From: Compostibacillus humi
GTDB lineage: Bacteria; Bacillota; Bacilli; Bacillales; Amphibacillaceae
Length of the DNA: 52,549 bases
NCBI RefSeq assembly: GCF_014637175.1
Contig: NZ_BMEV01000018.1
Coordinates: forward strand, 1 to 52,549
Direction of reading: 5' to 3'
The translations under genes and the position numbers were made by a program. Below, in pieces: positions 26,210-35,182 of this stretch (its first letter is position 1; each line of letters begins with the position of its first letter). The notes beneath the pieces were generated by a model that worked only from the letters and a program-made list of their open reading frames with translations, made no database searches and had not been told where the DNA came from.

Positions 26210-29200
26210 TAGTTTTTGAAATTTTCTCTCTCCACTAGATATTTATTTCCTAAAATATCAACTTTATACTTACAAACATGACTAAATGTTGATGGGGCTA
26301 AAATTCCGTCCTTCCGTGCAGCTTTTTTCCTGTCAACAAAATCAACCTCTATTTTATTTTGTCTTGGGTTATTGTCACCGCGAAAAATCCGTTCATGCCA
26401 TTCTCCATTTTTTTCAAAAGCAAATCTTTCATTTTTATATAGACTAAAAACAAATTCATAGCTATCGTCAATTTTCTTGTAGCTCTGCATTTTTTCCATG
26501 TTATACCTGTCCATATCTAAAACGTATCGATCTCCCTCTTGTTTCCACCAGTAGTACGGGACACCGATATACTTATATTTTCCATCCTTATTCTTATACA
26601 AATCAATACGAATGCTTTTGATACTTTTTAGCACAACATTATGTCGTGCATCAGGGTATTTATGTGTAATATCTAAATGCACCCCTAGTCTTTGATCATA
26701 GTAGCGAAGCGTTTTGACAGGTACCTTTCCGTCTTTTTTAATATATCCATGTTCTTCCTTGTAAGCCCGGAAAGGATTATCTGCAGACTTATATTCTTTT
26801 ATAATCTTTAGGATGAGCTCCATTAGTTCCGGATTATGTTTAGCAATTAAAAAGTCTTCTGGTTTCTTTTCCAGTTTTTCGATTACCTTCTTAACTTCAT
26901 TCTTATTCATTTCATAAATATTGCTATATTTTCCTAGCGTATATTTATCTCCATCCTTCATTCTTGTAGTATAGATTGTTTGATTGGAAATGGTACGATT
27001 AGGTTTTCTGTCCACTTTATGGGAGTACTTAATTTTCGACTCATAATTTTGTAAGTTGCGCAAAAAAGAAATAAATCGGTTGTCAAATACTTCTTCTTCA
27101 CTTAATATTTCACCCGTTTCCCTATCAATCACAGCACCTGTTTCGTTCATCTCAAATTTATGAAAGAACTCAAAGATGGGCATTTTGCCAATCGCCGCAA
27201 CTATAAGTGCATCTATGGCATGATGGGCATAGCCCTCCTCCCTTTCTTTATTTAATTTAGCATGTCTTCTTAAAGCTGCTGTAAAAGACCCTCTAATTGA
27301 TAAGACAGAGGTGTCTATATTATTTGCTTTAAAGAATGATCGTAAATTCATTGAAAAGGTTCTCATCGCATATTGGGTATCTACAAGGTTTCGATTAATA
27401 AACTCTCTTTGTAATTCTTCGTTAAATTTGACATCCCGCATTTCTAATAAATAGTCTTTTTTCTTGCTAGTAATCTTTCTGCTTTTATATAGCCTTATAA
27501 CTTCATCCTTAAACTCTTCAAAAGTACGGGAAGCTTTCCCTGAGCTAAAGTATTGAAATGGGGTATTTTGTCCTTTTTTCTGGTTTTCGCCATGCAAACA
27601 GACTACTTTATTTGCCTGACTGTCATCAAAGGAAATGGAGACTGGAATAATATGATCAATTTCATATAAGTAAGGATTATTTACTACGTCGTGAGCAGTA
27701 ATAGATTTTCCGGAATAAATACATTTCCAGTCCTGACTGCTCAATAACTTTAATGCTAGGTGCTGCTTACTGTTTAATTTTAATTCTTTAAGGGATTTTA
27801 CGCCTAATAATTTCGCCATTTCATTTTCGTGTTTCTTCGTCTGCCTTTGAAATTCTTTATATTTTTGTGCTTTTTCTTCACTATTTTTTTCCCTTGCAGT
27901 TTCCACCAAAATGGAATCCATTTCTCCATATCTTTTTCTAACTTCATTTACGATTTTGATCGCTTCCCGATGTGCCCTTTTGGCAACCGTACTCAGTATT
28001 GCCGTATCATCAAATACAATTTTATTTTTCGCCTTTAATCTTGATAATCTTTTTTCTTCTAGCCCTAGCTCGGCAAATAATTCCATTTGGTTTTTATTTG
28101 TATGCCATAAGTCATGTAAAACAGTGTTTATCGCTTTTTTGGATAAGGAATGGTAACCGGTAAAAGCTGTCGACTCTTTTAATGCGTCGATAATTTTTCT
28201 TTTTGTCTCTTCATCATATTTTTCAAAAAGTCGTAAGAGTCCTTTTTCCCGACGGTGGTAAGCCTTTTCTGCTGTTAATACTTCAGCAATATCATCCAGT
28301 AGATCGATATCATCTAATATATCAGGCGGAAGATCGTGTTGTTCTACAATTTTTTTAATCTCTTTATATCCTTTAAACTCTGTAAAGAGAGGTTTATCAT
28401 TCCGAACATCTATCCGATATCCGGTTACATCTGCATCACTAGAAACGCCTTTATATTTTAAAATTTGATTTAGTGTAATGTTTTTTCCTTTTTTAATATA
28501 ATTTTCTACTAGAAATTTCTTATCCTCGTAAGTTAAATACTCACCATTGATTTGAATTTTGTTTAGGTCGTTGCTAAGCAAATTAAATAGGTCCGCAGTA
28601 AACGACATTTTTGCAATCCGCAATTCATCCGGAAAATAAGTGCATTTTCCCCTCATTTTATTGATTAAAGATACTTCTTCCAGTTCACCTTTTTCATTAA
28701 TAAAGAAACGGCCGTATGGTGTAGGTGACTTTTCAGATCCAGGGCCCTCATAATATTGTCTGCGGCTCTCTACTAATTCTATATATTGCTCTATAAATGT
28801 ATCATCTATCTTTGTATGTATTTTCCTTTGTTTATTCAGTATCGCTTTTGCTTCCTCTATATAATCCTGGGTTCGGAACCTATTTTTGTGTCCTCTAATT
28901 TTTCCTTCCGTTTTTCTTCGTTCCAATTGTACTTCGCAAATGTACTTGTTCTGCAATAATTTCTTATTATATGCAATCTGGTCTTTCGTAGACAATGATT
29001 CTTCATCAACATCTTCTTCCATTGGAGAATCTAGTACTGTACCACGCATTTTGGCAATGTGGTAGAGGCCTGCAACAAGCTCTTCCTCCGTTACATCATT
29101 ATAAATCGCATTGTACCTCGCTTCATAGGGATCGAACTTACCAATTCCTTCACACGATAGATTGTAACTATCAAATAATTCTTTTAACCGTTCTAAGCGG

Positions 29201-29379
29201 TGAGTTCTTCTTCTTTTTAATCTCCTTGCTCCACGAAAGGAACGTCTTTCTTCATTTGCATTTCTACTCGCTTCTTCAAAAAGTCTTACACCTGCATCAA
29301 TGATTTCCCCAGTTTCCTGATCAATGATTCCCCATCCTACAGATGAAATGCCGATATCCAAACCAAGAACTTTCCCCAT
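26197..29379 (-). CDS. cas9: Cas9 nuclease, compact type II-A
   Basis: 1060 aa from ATG at 29379, which has AGAGGGG 8 nt upstream; an in-frame GTG at 29388 is less likely. All catalytic residues are present: RuvC-I Asp8 (LGLDIGISSVGWG), the Arg-rich bridge helix (GARRLKRRRTHRLERL), RuvC-II Glu493 (ILVETAREKN), HNH His576 (YEIDHIIPVS, then NKVVC and NQKKGQNTPF), RuvC-III His720 and Asp723 (HHAIDAL). Phrases such as YYEGPGSEKSPTPYGR and GKCTYFPDELRIAKMSF match the St1Cas9/SaCas9 group. It is therefore a small, probably active nuclease. The C-terminal PAM-interacting part gives no PAM by inspection. Confidence 0.97.
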   Translation of the reverse strand: MGKVLGLDIGISSVGWGIIDQETGEIIDAGVRLFEEASRNANEERRSFRGARRLKRRRTHRLERLKELFDSYNLSCEGIGKFDPYEARYNAIYNDVTEEELVAGLYHIAKMRGTVLDSPMEEDVDEESLSTKDQIAYNKKLLQNKYICEVQLERRKTEGKIRGHKNRFRTQDYIEEAKAILNKQRKIHTKIDDTFIEQYIELVESRRQYYEGPGSEKSPTPYGRFFINEKGELEEVSLINKMRGKCTYFPDELRIAKMSFTADLFNLLSNDLNKIQINGEYLTYEDKKFLVENYIKKGKNITLNQILKYKGVSSDADVTGYRIDVRNDKPLFTEFKGYKEIKKIVEQHDLPPDILDDIDLLDDIAEVLTAEKAYHRREKGLLRLFEKYDEETKRKIIDALKESTAFTGYHSLSKKAINTVLHDLWHTNKNQMELFAELGLEEKRLSRLKAKNKIVFDDTAILSTVAKRAHREAIKIVNEVRKRYGEMDSILVETAREKNSEEKAQKYKEFQRQTKKHENEMAKLLGVKSLKELKLNSKQHLALKLLSSQDWKCIYSGKSITAHDVVNNPYLYEIDHIIPVSISFDDSQANKVVCLHGENQKKGQNTPFQYFSSGKASRTFEEFKDEVIRLYKSRKITSKKKDYLLEMRDVKFNEELQREFINRNLVDTQYAMRTFSMNLRSFFKANNIDTSVLSIRGSFTAALRRHAKLNKEREEGYAHHAIDALIVAAIGKMPIFEFFHKFEMNETGAVIDRETGEILSEEEVFDNRFISFLRNLQNYESKIKYSHKVDRKPNRTISNQTIYTTRMKDGDKYTLGKYSNIYEMNKNEVKKVIEKLEKKPEDFLIAKHNPELMELILKIIKEYKSADNPFRAYKEEHGYIKKDGKVPVKTLRYYDQRLGVHLDITHKYPDARHNVVLKSIKSIRIDLYKNKDGKYKYIGVPYYWWKQEGDRYVLDMDRYNMEKMQSYKKIDDSYEFVFSLYKNERFAFEKNGEWHERIFRGDNNPRQNKIEVDFVDRKKAARKDGILAPSTFSHVCKYKVDILGNKYLVERENFKNYLQI

Positions 29380-29441
29380 ACAGGACACCCCTCTCTAAAA
29401 TAAATAAAATTTATTAAAATATTCTGTAACTGCTTACTTTT

Positions 29442-29470
29442 ATTATAATGGATATATTTACCTGCTTCAA
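29442..29470 (-). promoter_or_regulatory. Predicted cas operon promoter
   Basis: TTGAAG (29465-29470) and a consensus TATAAT (29442-29447) are separated by 17 nt on the minus strand, about 60 nt ahead of the cas9 start. Confidence 0.75.
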
Positions 29471-29534
29471 TTGGCGTATATTAATAATTGCACAATACTT
29501 TTATCCTGTTGTTGTTTATCAGTGAATAAAGCCA

Positions 29535-29563
29535 ATAAAAAAGATGCCAGAAAACCTGACATC
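29535..29563 (-). terminator. Terminator of the ydjO-like gene
   Basis: GATG-CAG pairs with CTG-CATC around a short loop, followed by TTTTTT on the minus strand; 30 nt after the stop codon. Confidence 0.83.
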
Positions 29564-29592
29564 TCATTTAAAATTACGAAATATATAACGCA

Positions 29593-29775
29593 CTATTTTA
29601 TTTCGGGTAAAATGCGTACTTCTAACTCCATTTCAGAATTGCACAACGGACAATTAGGTTCCTTTGCAAAACTGAATGATTCCCGCATCCATCCTTGGCA
29701 ATCATCACTTGTACAAGCCCATACGTTTGTTTCCACCTCAGGGACCGGTTCTTTTGGTCCGCGTGAAAATGACAT
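29593..29775 (-). CDS. ydjO: YdjO-like cold-inducible zinc-ribbon protein
   Basis: 60 aa. Four Cys form a probable zinc ribbon: WACTSDDCQGW and CPLCNSEM. The layout, including the charged CTSDDCQGWMR, matches B. subtilis YdjO, reported as cold-inducible. The ATG is preceded by AAGGGG. The function is unknown. It is transcribed alone. Confidence 0.87.
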   Translation of the reverse strand: MSFSRGPKEPVPEVETNVWACTSDDCQGWMRESFSFAKEPNCPLCNSEMELEVRILPEIK

Positions 29776-29883
29776 GAATGCAACCCCTTTTTCTCATATT
29801 AGATACATTATACCCCTAATCCAGAGACAAAGAAAGGGATAGATGAGTCAGATCTTTTTTTGGAAGGCGGCAACCGTCAATCG

Positions 29884-31080
29884 TTATGCAGTTTCTTCCT
29901 GACCTTTCACCATTTCCTTTTCCCGCAACTTCCAGTCATAAAATCTCGTTGTAACAAATGGAATGAACAGGATTACGAGGAGGAAATAGAAAAGAATTTC
30001 CATGTTAAAGTAGTCGACGATAAATCCGCCGAGTACCGGGCCGATCATTCTTCCTACCGATGCGATGCTGTTGACGAGCCCTTGATAGAATCCTTCTCTT
30101 CCCTTCGGTGCCAGCTCATTGGCAATTGTCGGAAAGGCAGGCCACATAATGACTTCCCCCATCGTTAAGATCGCCATCGCCACGGCGAACATGGCGAAAT
30201 TTTCCGAAACCATCGCAACAATAAAGGAAAAAATCAACAACACGTTCCCAATATAAATTTGCTTTCTTGTAGAAGGGATTTTCGACGTAACCCAACGTAC
30301 AAGGGGCTGGGAAATTACGATCAGAAAACCGTTTACTGCCCATATCGTACTGTATTGTTCCAATGGAATTCCGATTTCCTGCGTATACGGCGCAATCGTT
30401 GCCTGCCATTGGGAATAGGAAAACCAAATTACGAAAAATCCTCCGCACAAAATTAACAAAGCAATAAGCGGGTCTTTTTGTTTGATTTTTGCCTTTTGTT
30501 TAATGACGGATGTTTGCATCTGTCTGTCGATTTTTTTGTCAAAGTCTTTAAATGCAAATAGGACGATGAAAAAGAAGACGACAAACAATGAGGCGTTTGC
30601 CATAAAAATATATGAAAAAGATATGCTGGCAACATAGCCGCTTGCCGTTGCTCCAAGTGCGACACCTAAATTTTGGGCGACGTAAATCGCATTAAAGGTC
30701 CTCCGTCCCCCTTCCGGCCATAGGGACCCTGCCATCGCATACATTACCGGCCACGTAATTCCGGATGAAAACCCCATGACGATGAGCAAAATCGTGTATG
30801 GGGCGGCTGTATGGAAAAAGGAAAGCAAAATCGCCGATGTCATCGATAAGAATGTCCCGATTAAAACGGTTTTATAGGCGCTGTATTTGTCGAATAGCGT
30901 TCCGCCAATCAGATTCCCTGCTACACTTGCTGCCTGATTCAGCATTAAAATAAAGCCGGCAAAGGCCAGGCTTTTTCCGAGCTCATTATGCATATAAATG
31001 GAGTTCATCGGCCACAGGAAGGAACCCCCTGTGACACTCACCGTCGTTGCAACTACTAAAATCCAAATTTCTCTTGGCAT
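29884..31080 (-). CDS. MFS transporter (multidrug-type)
   Basis: 398 aa from ATG at 31080; a TTG six codons earlier is also in frame. It has twelve membrane segments with a cytoplasmic loop near residues 190-215 (KDFDKKIDRQMQTSVIKQKAK, basic). The loop 2-3 motif reads GGTLFDKYSAYKTV, close to the MFS motif A. A YttB-like drug or metabolite exporter is likely, but the substrate cannot be predicted. It is followed by the NfrA-like gene upstream on the same strand, with a terminator between. Confidence 0.87.
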   Translation of the reverse strand: MPREIWILVVATTVSVTGGSFLWPMNSIYMHNELGKSLAFAGFILMLNQAASVAGNLIGGTLFDKYSAYKTVLIGTFLSMTSAILLSFFHTAAPYTILLIVMGFSSGITWPVMYAMAGSLWPEGGRRTFNAIYVAQNLGVALGATASGYVASISFSYIFMANASLFVVFFFIVLFAFKDFDKKIDRQMQTSVIKQKAKIKQKDPLIALLILCGGFFVIWFSYSQWQATIAPYTQEIGIPLEQYSTIWAVNGFLIVISQPLVRWVTSKIPSTRKQIYIGNVLLIFSFIVAMVSENFAMFAVAMAILTMGEVIMWPAFPTIANELAPKGREGFYQGLVNSIASVGRMIGPVLGGFIVDYFNMEILFYFLLVILFIPFVTTRFYDWKLREKEMVKGQEETA

Positions 31081-31220
31081 GTTATCACTCTTTCCCAAGG
31101 TGTCCTGAAGTTATTTTAATATAATCATCGTTGTCTGTCACTTGCCCTTTTTCGTCAAAATTCGAGAAGTGCCTGTCCGGCTGGTACCCCCGGTCATTCC
31201 GGCAGCACCTGCAGACACCA

Positions 31221-31246
31221 AAAAAGGCAACCGAGCTTGGGTTGCC
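31221..31246 (-). terminator. Terminator of the NfrA-like gene
   Basis: GGCAACC pairs with GGTTGCC, followed by TTTTTT on the minus strand, 10 nt after the stop codon. Confidence 0.87.
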
Positions 31247-31255
31247 TCGTCTGCT

Positions 31256-31996
31256 CTACTTTAAAAGAAAACCTTTTGAAGTAATAAAATCCCGCATATG
31301 CGGTCTCCGCGGCTCTTTCAGAAATTCTCCCATCGATTTCGGCCAGTTCGTATCCTTTTTGTTCGTCAGCCGTTTGCGATAGTATTCTTCGGTCACTTTG
31401 CTATATTCTTCTAAAATAGCGTCGTATTTTTCCTCATCGTAGCTATTTTCATGCAAAATCCCTTGAACCGGGATTCGCGGCTTCACTTGCGGAGATTCAT
31501 CCGGAATACCGACGGTCATCCCGAATAATGGGAATACTTTATCCGGCAGGCCAAACAGCTCGCTAATTTCCTCCGGTTTGTTCCGAACCCCGCCAATATA
31601 GCAAATTCCGTAACCGTGGGCTTCCGCAGCAATTACAAAGTTTTGGGCAAATAATGCTGTATCCACTGTCGTTACAATGAATGTTTCCAAATGCTCCACA
31701 TTGATGTTGACGCCTGCTTTTTTGCCTGCTGCTTCCAGCCGTTTCATATCGGCACAAAACAGAAGCACGACCGGCGCGGACAAAATTTGCGGCTCGTTAT
31801 TGGAGAGCACTGCTAACTTATTGATTTTCTCCGGGTCCGTTACTTTAATGACAGAATAGGCTTGAACAAAATTTGATGTTGCTGCATGCTGTGCTGCATG
31901 AAGCATTTCTTCTAATTTTTCATCCGGAATCGGATCCTTTTTATACTTTCGGATTGATACATGGCTTTTCAGCAATTCTAAGATGTTATCCGGCAT
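31256..31996 (-). CDS. NADPH-dependent FMN oxidoreductase (NfrA-like nitroreductase)
   Basis: 246 aa. A nitroreductase fold with the N-terminal FMN-binding HVSIRKYKKDPIP, AATSNFVQAYSVI, central AQNFVIAAEAHGYGICYIGGVRN and the C-terminal NfrA-type tail YYRKRLTNKKDTNW. It would reduce flavins, nitroaromatics or quinones using NADPH. The ATG has AAGGAGG upstream. The same family as B. subtilis NfrA1/NfrA2; which orthologue is not settled. Confidence 0.9.
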   Translation of the reverse strand: MPDNILELLKSHVSIRKYKKDPIPDEKLEEMLHAAQHAATSNFVQAYSVIKVTDPEKINKLAVLSNNEPQILSAPVVLLFCADMKRLEAAGKKAGVNINVEHLETFIVTTVDTALFAQNFVIAAEAHGYGICYIGGVRNKPEEISELFGLPDKVFPLFGMTVGIPDESPQVKPRIPVQGILHENSYDEEKYDAILEEYSKVTEEYYRKRLTNKKDTNWPKSMGEFLKEPRRPHMRDFITSKGFLLK

Positions 31997-32080
31997 TATG
32001 TAATTCCTCCTTATGATGAAACGTCACTAGGACCATTTCTAATTGACAAACTTTGGGAAGCGCCTGCATCAGCACGTGCA

Positions 32081-32539
32081 TTAATCGATTACTTTCTCCA
32101 GTTCGCTGATTTCTTCTGCGTTGAGTATTGTTTCCAGTTCGAGGATAATCAGCAGTTCTTCGTCTAGTTTGGCAATTCCTTTCACAAAGGTTTGTTTAAC
32201 TCCGCCAATAATCGGCGGCGCCGGCTGAATTGCCGAATTGGCAATATCCTTCACTTCCTCGGCCGCATCAATAATCAGGCCAATTTGCATCTCGTTAAAC
32301 TGAATAACAAGGATTCGAAAATCATCCGTCACTTCTGACTTCGGCATATAGAGCCGTTCCTTTAGATCAATGATAGGAGTCGTAACATCCCTGATTTGCG
32401 TCACACCTTTAATAAATTTGGATGTGCGGGGCACTTCCGTCAATTTTTGTATCCGTTCAATGGAAATCACCTGATGAATATCTACCGCAAAGGATTGTTC
32501 CCGCAATTTAAATATAATGTATTTTGCTGTTTCAGACAT
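32081..32539 (-). CDS. cheW: Chemotaxis coupling protein CheW
   Basis: 152 aa from ATG at 32539 with GGGGTGAG upstream; an in-frame TTG at 32557 is less likely. It is a single CheW domain: KYIIFKLREQSFAVDIHQV, TEVPRTSKFIKGVTQIRDV, IIDLKERL and GLIIDAAEEV. It couples receptors to CheA. It follows cheA by 236 bp, with a terminator-like hairpin in the gap, so it may be expressed both by read-through and separately. Confidence 0.95.
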   Translation of the reverse strand: MSETAKYIIFKLREQSFAVDIHQVISIERIQKLTEVPRTSKFIKGVTQIRDVTTPIIDLKERLYMPKSEVTDDFRILVIQFNEMQIGLIIDAAEEVKDIANSAIQPAPPIIGGVKQTFVKGIAKLDEELLIILELETILNAEEISELEKVID

Positions 32540-32585
32540 TGTCTCACCCCAATTCAATTCAATACAAACGTCACGTTAAGAAAAA

Positions 32586-32622
32586 GATTACACCAATTCC
32601 ATCTTCAACATCCTGGTGTAAC
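32586..32622 (-). terminator. Hairpin between cheA and cheW
   Basis: GGTTACACC pairs with GGTGTAATC, followed by TTTTTC on the minus strand. It may be a partial terminator after cheA. A second GC-rich hairpin (CGGCCCGC/GCGGGCCG, 32739-32762) lies closer to the cheA stop and has no T-run. Confidence 0.65.
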
Positions 32623-32775
32623 CTTTTGACAGCTCCCTCATATTTAAAAATTGCGCAGGATTCCAGCCGCTGCATAATGTACTCATTGCACCAAGGAGAG
32701 TACGCCCAACAAACTAATGAACCCTCTGCTTCAACGGCCCGCATGTAAACTAGCGGGCCGCCTCAGCAATATAAC

Positions 32776-34797
32776 CTATTTTACTAATGCATTCGGATCG
32801 ATAATGAGGGCGACTTCCCCGTCTCCTAAAATCGTTGCTCCAGAAATGGCAAAAACATCTTTTAAGTAATTGCCGAGGGATTTCAGGACAATCTCCTTTT
32901 GGCCAATAAAGGAATCGACGATAAGTCCGGTTAATTTTTCGCCCTTTTTCACAACGACAATGGCGTAATACGTGTCATCGACTTCTTCTGTCACCGGTAC
33001 TTCAAATACATCTGTCAGCGAGATGAGCGGAATAACCTGCCCGCGGAAATCCATCACCTTTGAACCGTGGGCATACATCAATTGCTCTTTCTCCAGCAGG
33101 ACCGTTTCAATAATGGAAGAAAGCGGGATGGCATACGTTTCCTGCTGAACTTTCACTAATAAAGTAGAAATAATCGACAACGTCAGCGGCAATTGAATGG
33201 AAAAAATACTTCCATTGCCCTGGGAGGTTTCAATATTAATTTGCCCGCCTAACGATTCAATTTTATTTTTTACGACATCCAGTCCGACACCGCGGCCGGA
33301 AATATCCGAAACTTTCTCCGCTGTGCTGAATCCGGAGGCTAAAATAAACTGGGCAATCTGGTCATCCGTTAATAGTTCGGCTTCTTCTTTTGTCACTAAC
33401 CCATTTTCGATTGCTTTCTCCTGAACTTTTTCCCGGTTAATTCCTGCTCCGTCATCCTCGATTTCGATAAACACATGGTTGCCGCTATGGTATGCGCGAA
33501 GAATAATCTTTCCGGTTTCCGGCTTCCCTGCCTTTTTCCTTACTTCCGGCATTTCAATTCCGTGGTCCACCGAATTGCGGATAAGATGAACGAGCGGGTC
33601 GCCTATTTCATCGATGACTGTCCGATCCAGCTCCGTCTCTGCACCGATGATTTCCAAATTAATTTTCTTGCCTAAGTCCCGGGCTAAGCCCCGCACCATC
33701 CTTGGAAAGCGGTTAAATACTTGTTCGATCGGGACCATCCGCATGGACAGTATTAAGCTTTGCATTTCTGAAGAAACCCGGCCTAAATGCTCGACTGTCT
33801 CCGTTAAATCCTGGTTCCCTAGACCTTCCGCAATTACTTCCAGTCGGCCCCGGTCAATAATGACTTCTTCAAAAATATTAAGCAAGTCGTCAATTCTTTC
33901 CAAATTCACGCGGATCGTTTTCGAAGCAGCACTCTTTAACTCTGATTTGACAGCGTTCTTTTTGTCTTTTTGCGTCGGTTTTTCGAGTTTTGCCGCTGGC
34001 TGCTCCGGGGTTTCCTCTTTCGGTTTAGCCGAAGGTGCTTTGGCGGCAAAAGCGATGATGTCCACTTTTTCTATTTCGGAAATTTTAAAAATGGCACCTT
34101 TGATTTTGTCGATATTTTCTTTCGACAAGTAGACAAAGGAAAAGTTTTGGTCAAAGTTTCCTTCTTCAATTTCCTCAACTTCCGGCGTTGTTTTAATAAT
34201 CTCCCCGTATTTTTCCAACACTTCAAAGACCATATATGCTCTTGCGCCTTTTAAAATACAATCCTCCGTTAACCCAACGGAAACTTGATAGGCGCCAAAG
34301 CCTTGCTCTTTCGCCTGCTGAATCACTTCCAGCTGGAATTCGTCCAGTTCAATGTCAAAATCTTTCTCCTCCGCGACTGCTGCTGCCGCCTCCGTTGCTG
34401 CTGGCTGTGGTGCAGCTTCTCCTTTTTCCACTGCTTCCAAGCGGCGAACAAGCTCGGATACGTCTTTTTTCCCATCGTTTCCTTCACTGATCGAAGCGAC
34501 CATTTCTTCCAAATATTCAATGGCAACAAAAATAATATCAATGAGTTCAGAAGTGACATTTAGTTTTTGATTGCGAATCAAATCAAGGACGTTTTCCATT
34601 TTATGGGTGAGAGAGGCGATATCCTCAAATCCCATCGTTGCTGCCATCCCTTTCAAGGTATGGGCAGAACGGAAAATTTCATGTACGATGTCAAGATTGT
34701 TTGGCTGCTGTTCCAATTCAAGAATATTGTCATTAATTGCCTGCAAATGTTCCCGGCTTTCATCCAAAAACACGTCTAAATATTGATCCGTTTCCAT
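32776..34797 (-). CDS. cheA: Chemotaxis histidine kinase CheA
   Basis: 673 aa from ATG at 34797 (GAAGGG 8 nt upstream). Domains in order: P1 phosphotransfer with His in FRSAHTLKGMAATMGFE (about residue 47), P2 response-regulator docking (about 160-270), P3 dimerisation (about 305-370), P4 kinase with LIRNSVDHGIEMP N box and DISGRGVGLDVVKNKI G boxes, and P5 CheW-like (about 540-673). It lies outside the usual fla/che operon position and is followed by its own cheW. Transcription probably starts at the sigma-D-type promoter at 34979-35004. Confidence 0.96.
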   Translation of the reverse strand: METDQYLDVFLDESREHLQAINDNILELEQQPNNLDIVHEIFRSAHTLKGMAATMGFEDIASLTHKMENVLDLIRNQKLNVTSELIDIIFVAIEYLEEMVASISEGNDGKKDVSELVRRLEAVEKGEAAPQPAATEAAAAVAEEKDFDIELDEFQLEVIQQAKEQGFGAYQVSVGLTEDCILKGARAYMVFEVLEKYGEIIKTTPEVEEIEEGNFDQNFSFVYLSKENIDKIKGAIFKISEIEKVDIIAFAAKAPSAKPKEETPEQPAAKLEKPTQKDKKNAVKSELKSAASKTIRVNLERIDDLLNIFEEVIIDRGRLEVIAEGLGNQDLTETVEHLGRVSSEMQSLILSMRMVPIEQVFNRFPRMVRGLARDLGKKINLEIIGAETELDRTVIDEIGDPLVHLIRNSVDHGIEMPEVRKKAGKPETGKIILRAYHSGNHVFIEIEDDGAGINREKVQEKAIENGLVTKEEAELLTDDQIAQFILASGFSTAEKVSDISGRGVGLDVVKNKIESLGGQINIETSQGNGSIFSIQLPLTLSIISTLLVKVQQETYAIPLSSIIETVLLEKEQLMYAHGSKVMDFRGQVIPLISLTDVFEVPVTEEVDDTYYAIVVVKKGEKLTGLIVDSFIGQKEIVLKSLGNYLKDVFAISGATILGDGEVALIIDPNALVK

Positions 34798-34978
34798 AAG
34801 CATTTCCCTTCTTCCCAATTGATAGTTCTATCATGATTATCTATTGTTGTAGATTCGTGCGAAATCTAAGAAACTTCTTACTTGTATGTTACCATATTTT
34901 ACAGATAAAACGGTAAATCGAAGGTACCTTTTAGTATCTAAGACCTATCTGTCTATTCTATGAAACTATCTGTTTATA

Positions 34979-35004
34979 TTATCGGCAATAAGAGAATGGT
35001 TTTA
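34979..35004 (-). promoter_or_regulatory. Sigma-D-type (flagellar) promoter of cheA-cheW
   Basis: On the minus strand, TAAA (35001-35004) and GCCGATAA (34979-34986) are separated by 14 nt. The B. subtilis sigma-D consensus is TAAA and GCCGATAT at 14-16 nt, so 11 of 12 bases match. It lies about 180 nt before cheA, just after the terminator of the receptor gene. The remainder of the 385-bp gap holds no gene. Confidence 0.8.
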
Positions 35005-35118
35005 AAGAAGAAACAAGAAATATCCTTTCGGCTTTCCTGCACCTTTGGAACTTAAGACCTAAGCAGCCCATCAGCTGTAAGAGCAGCGTTTTTCCTGCCA
35101 ATACAATTACACAAAAAA

Positions 35119-35175
35119 ACGTCCCCAAAACAGAGGCCCTGCATTATCAGTTTTAGGGCCATTGTTTTGGAGACG
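35119..35175 (-). terminator. Strong terminator after the chemoreceptor gene
   Basis: ACGTC-CCAAAACA and GGCCCT pair with AGGGCC and TGTTTTGG-GACGT, followed by TTTTTTT on the minus strand. It separates motAB-cheX-mcp from cheA-cheW. Confidence 0.9.
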
Positions 35176-35182
35176 TGCACGC

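Noticed and set aside
22176-29379. Type II-C CRISPR system, as in Geobacillus with Cas9 of similar size
   Set aside because: A csn2-type fourth gene overlaps cas2, and tracrRNA, repeat and Cas9 phrases fit the type II-A St1/Sa group better.
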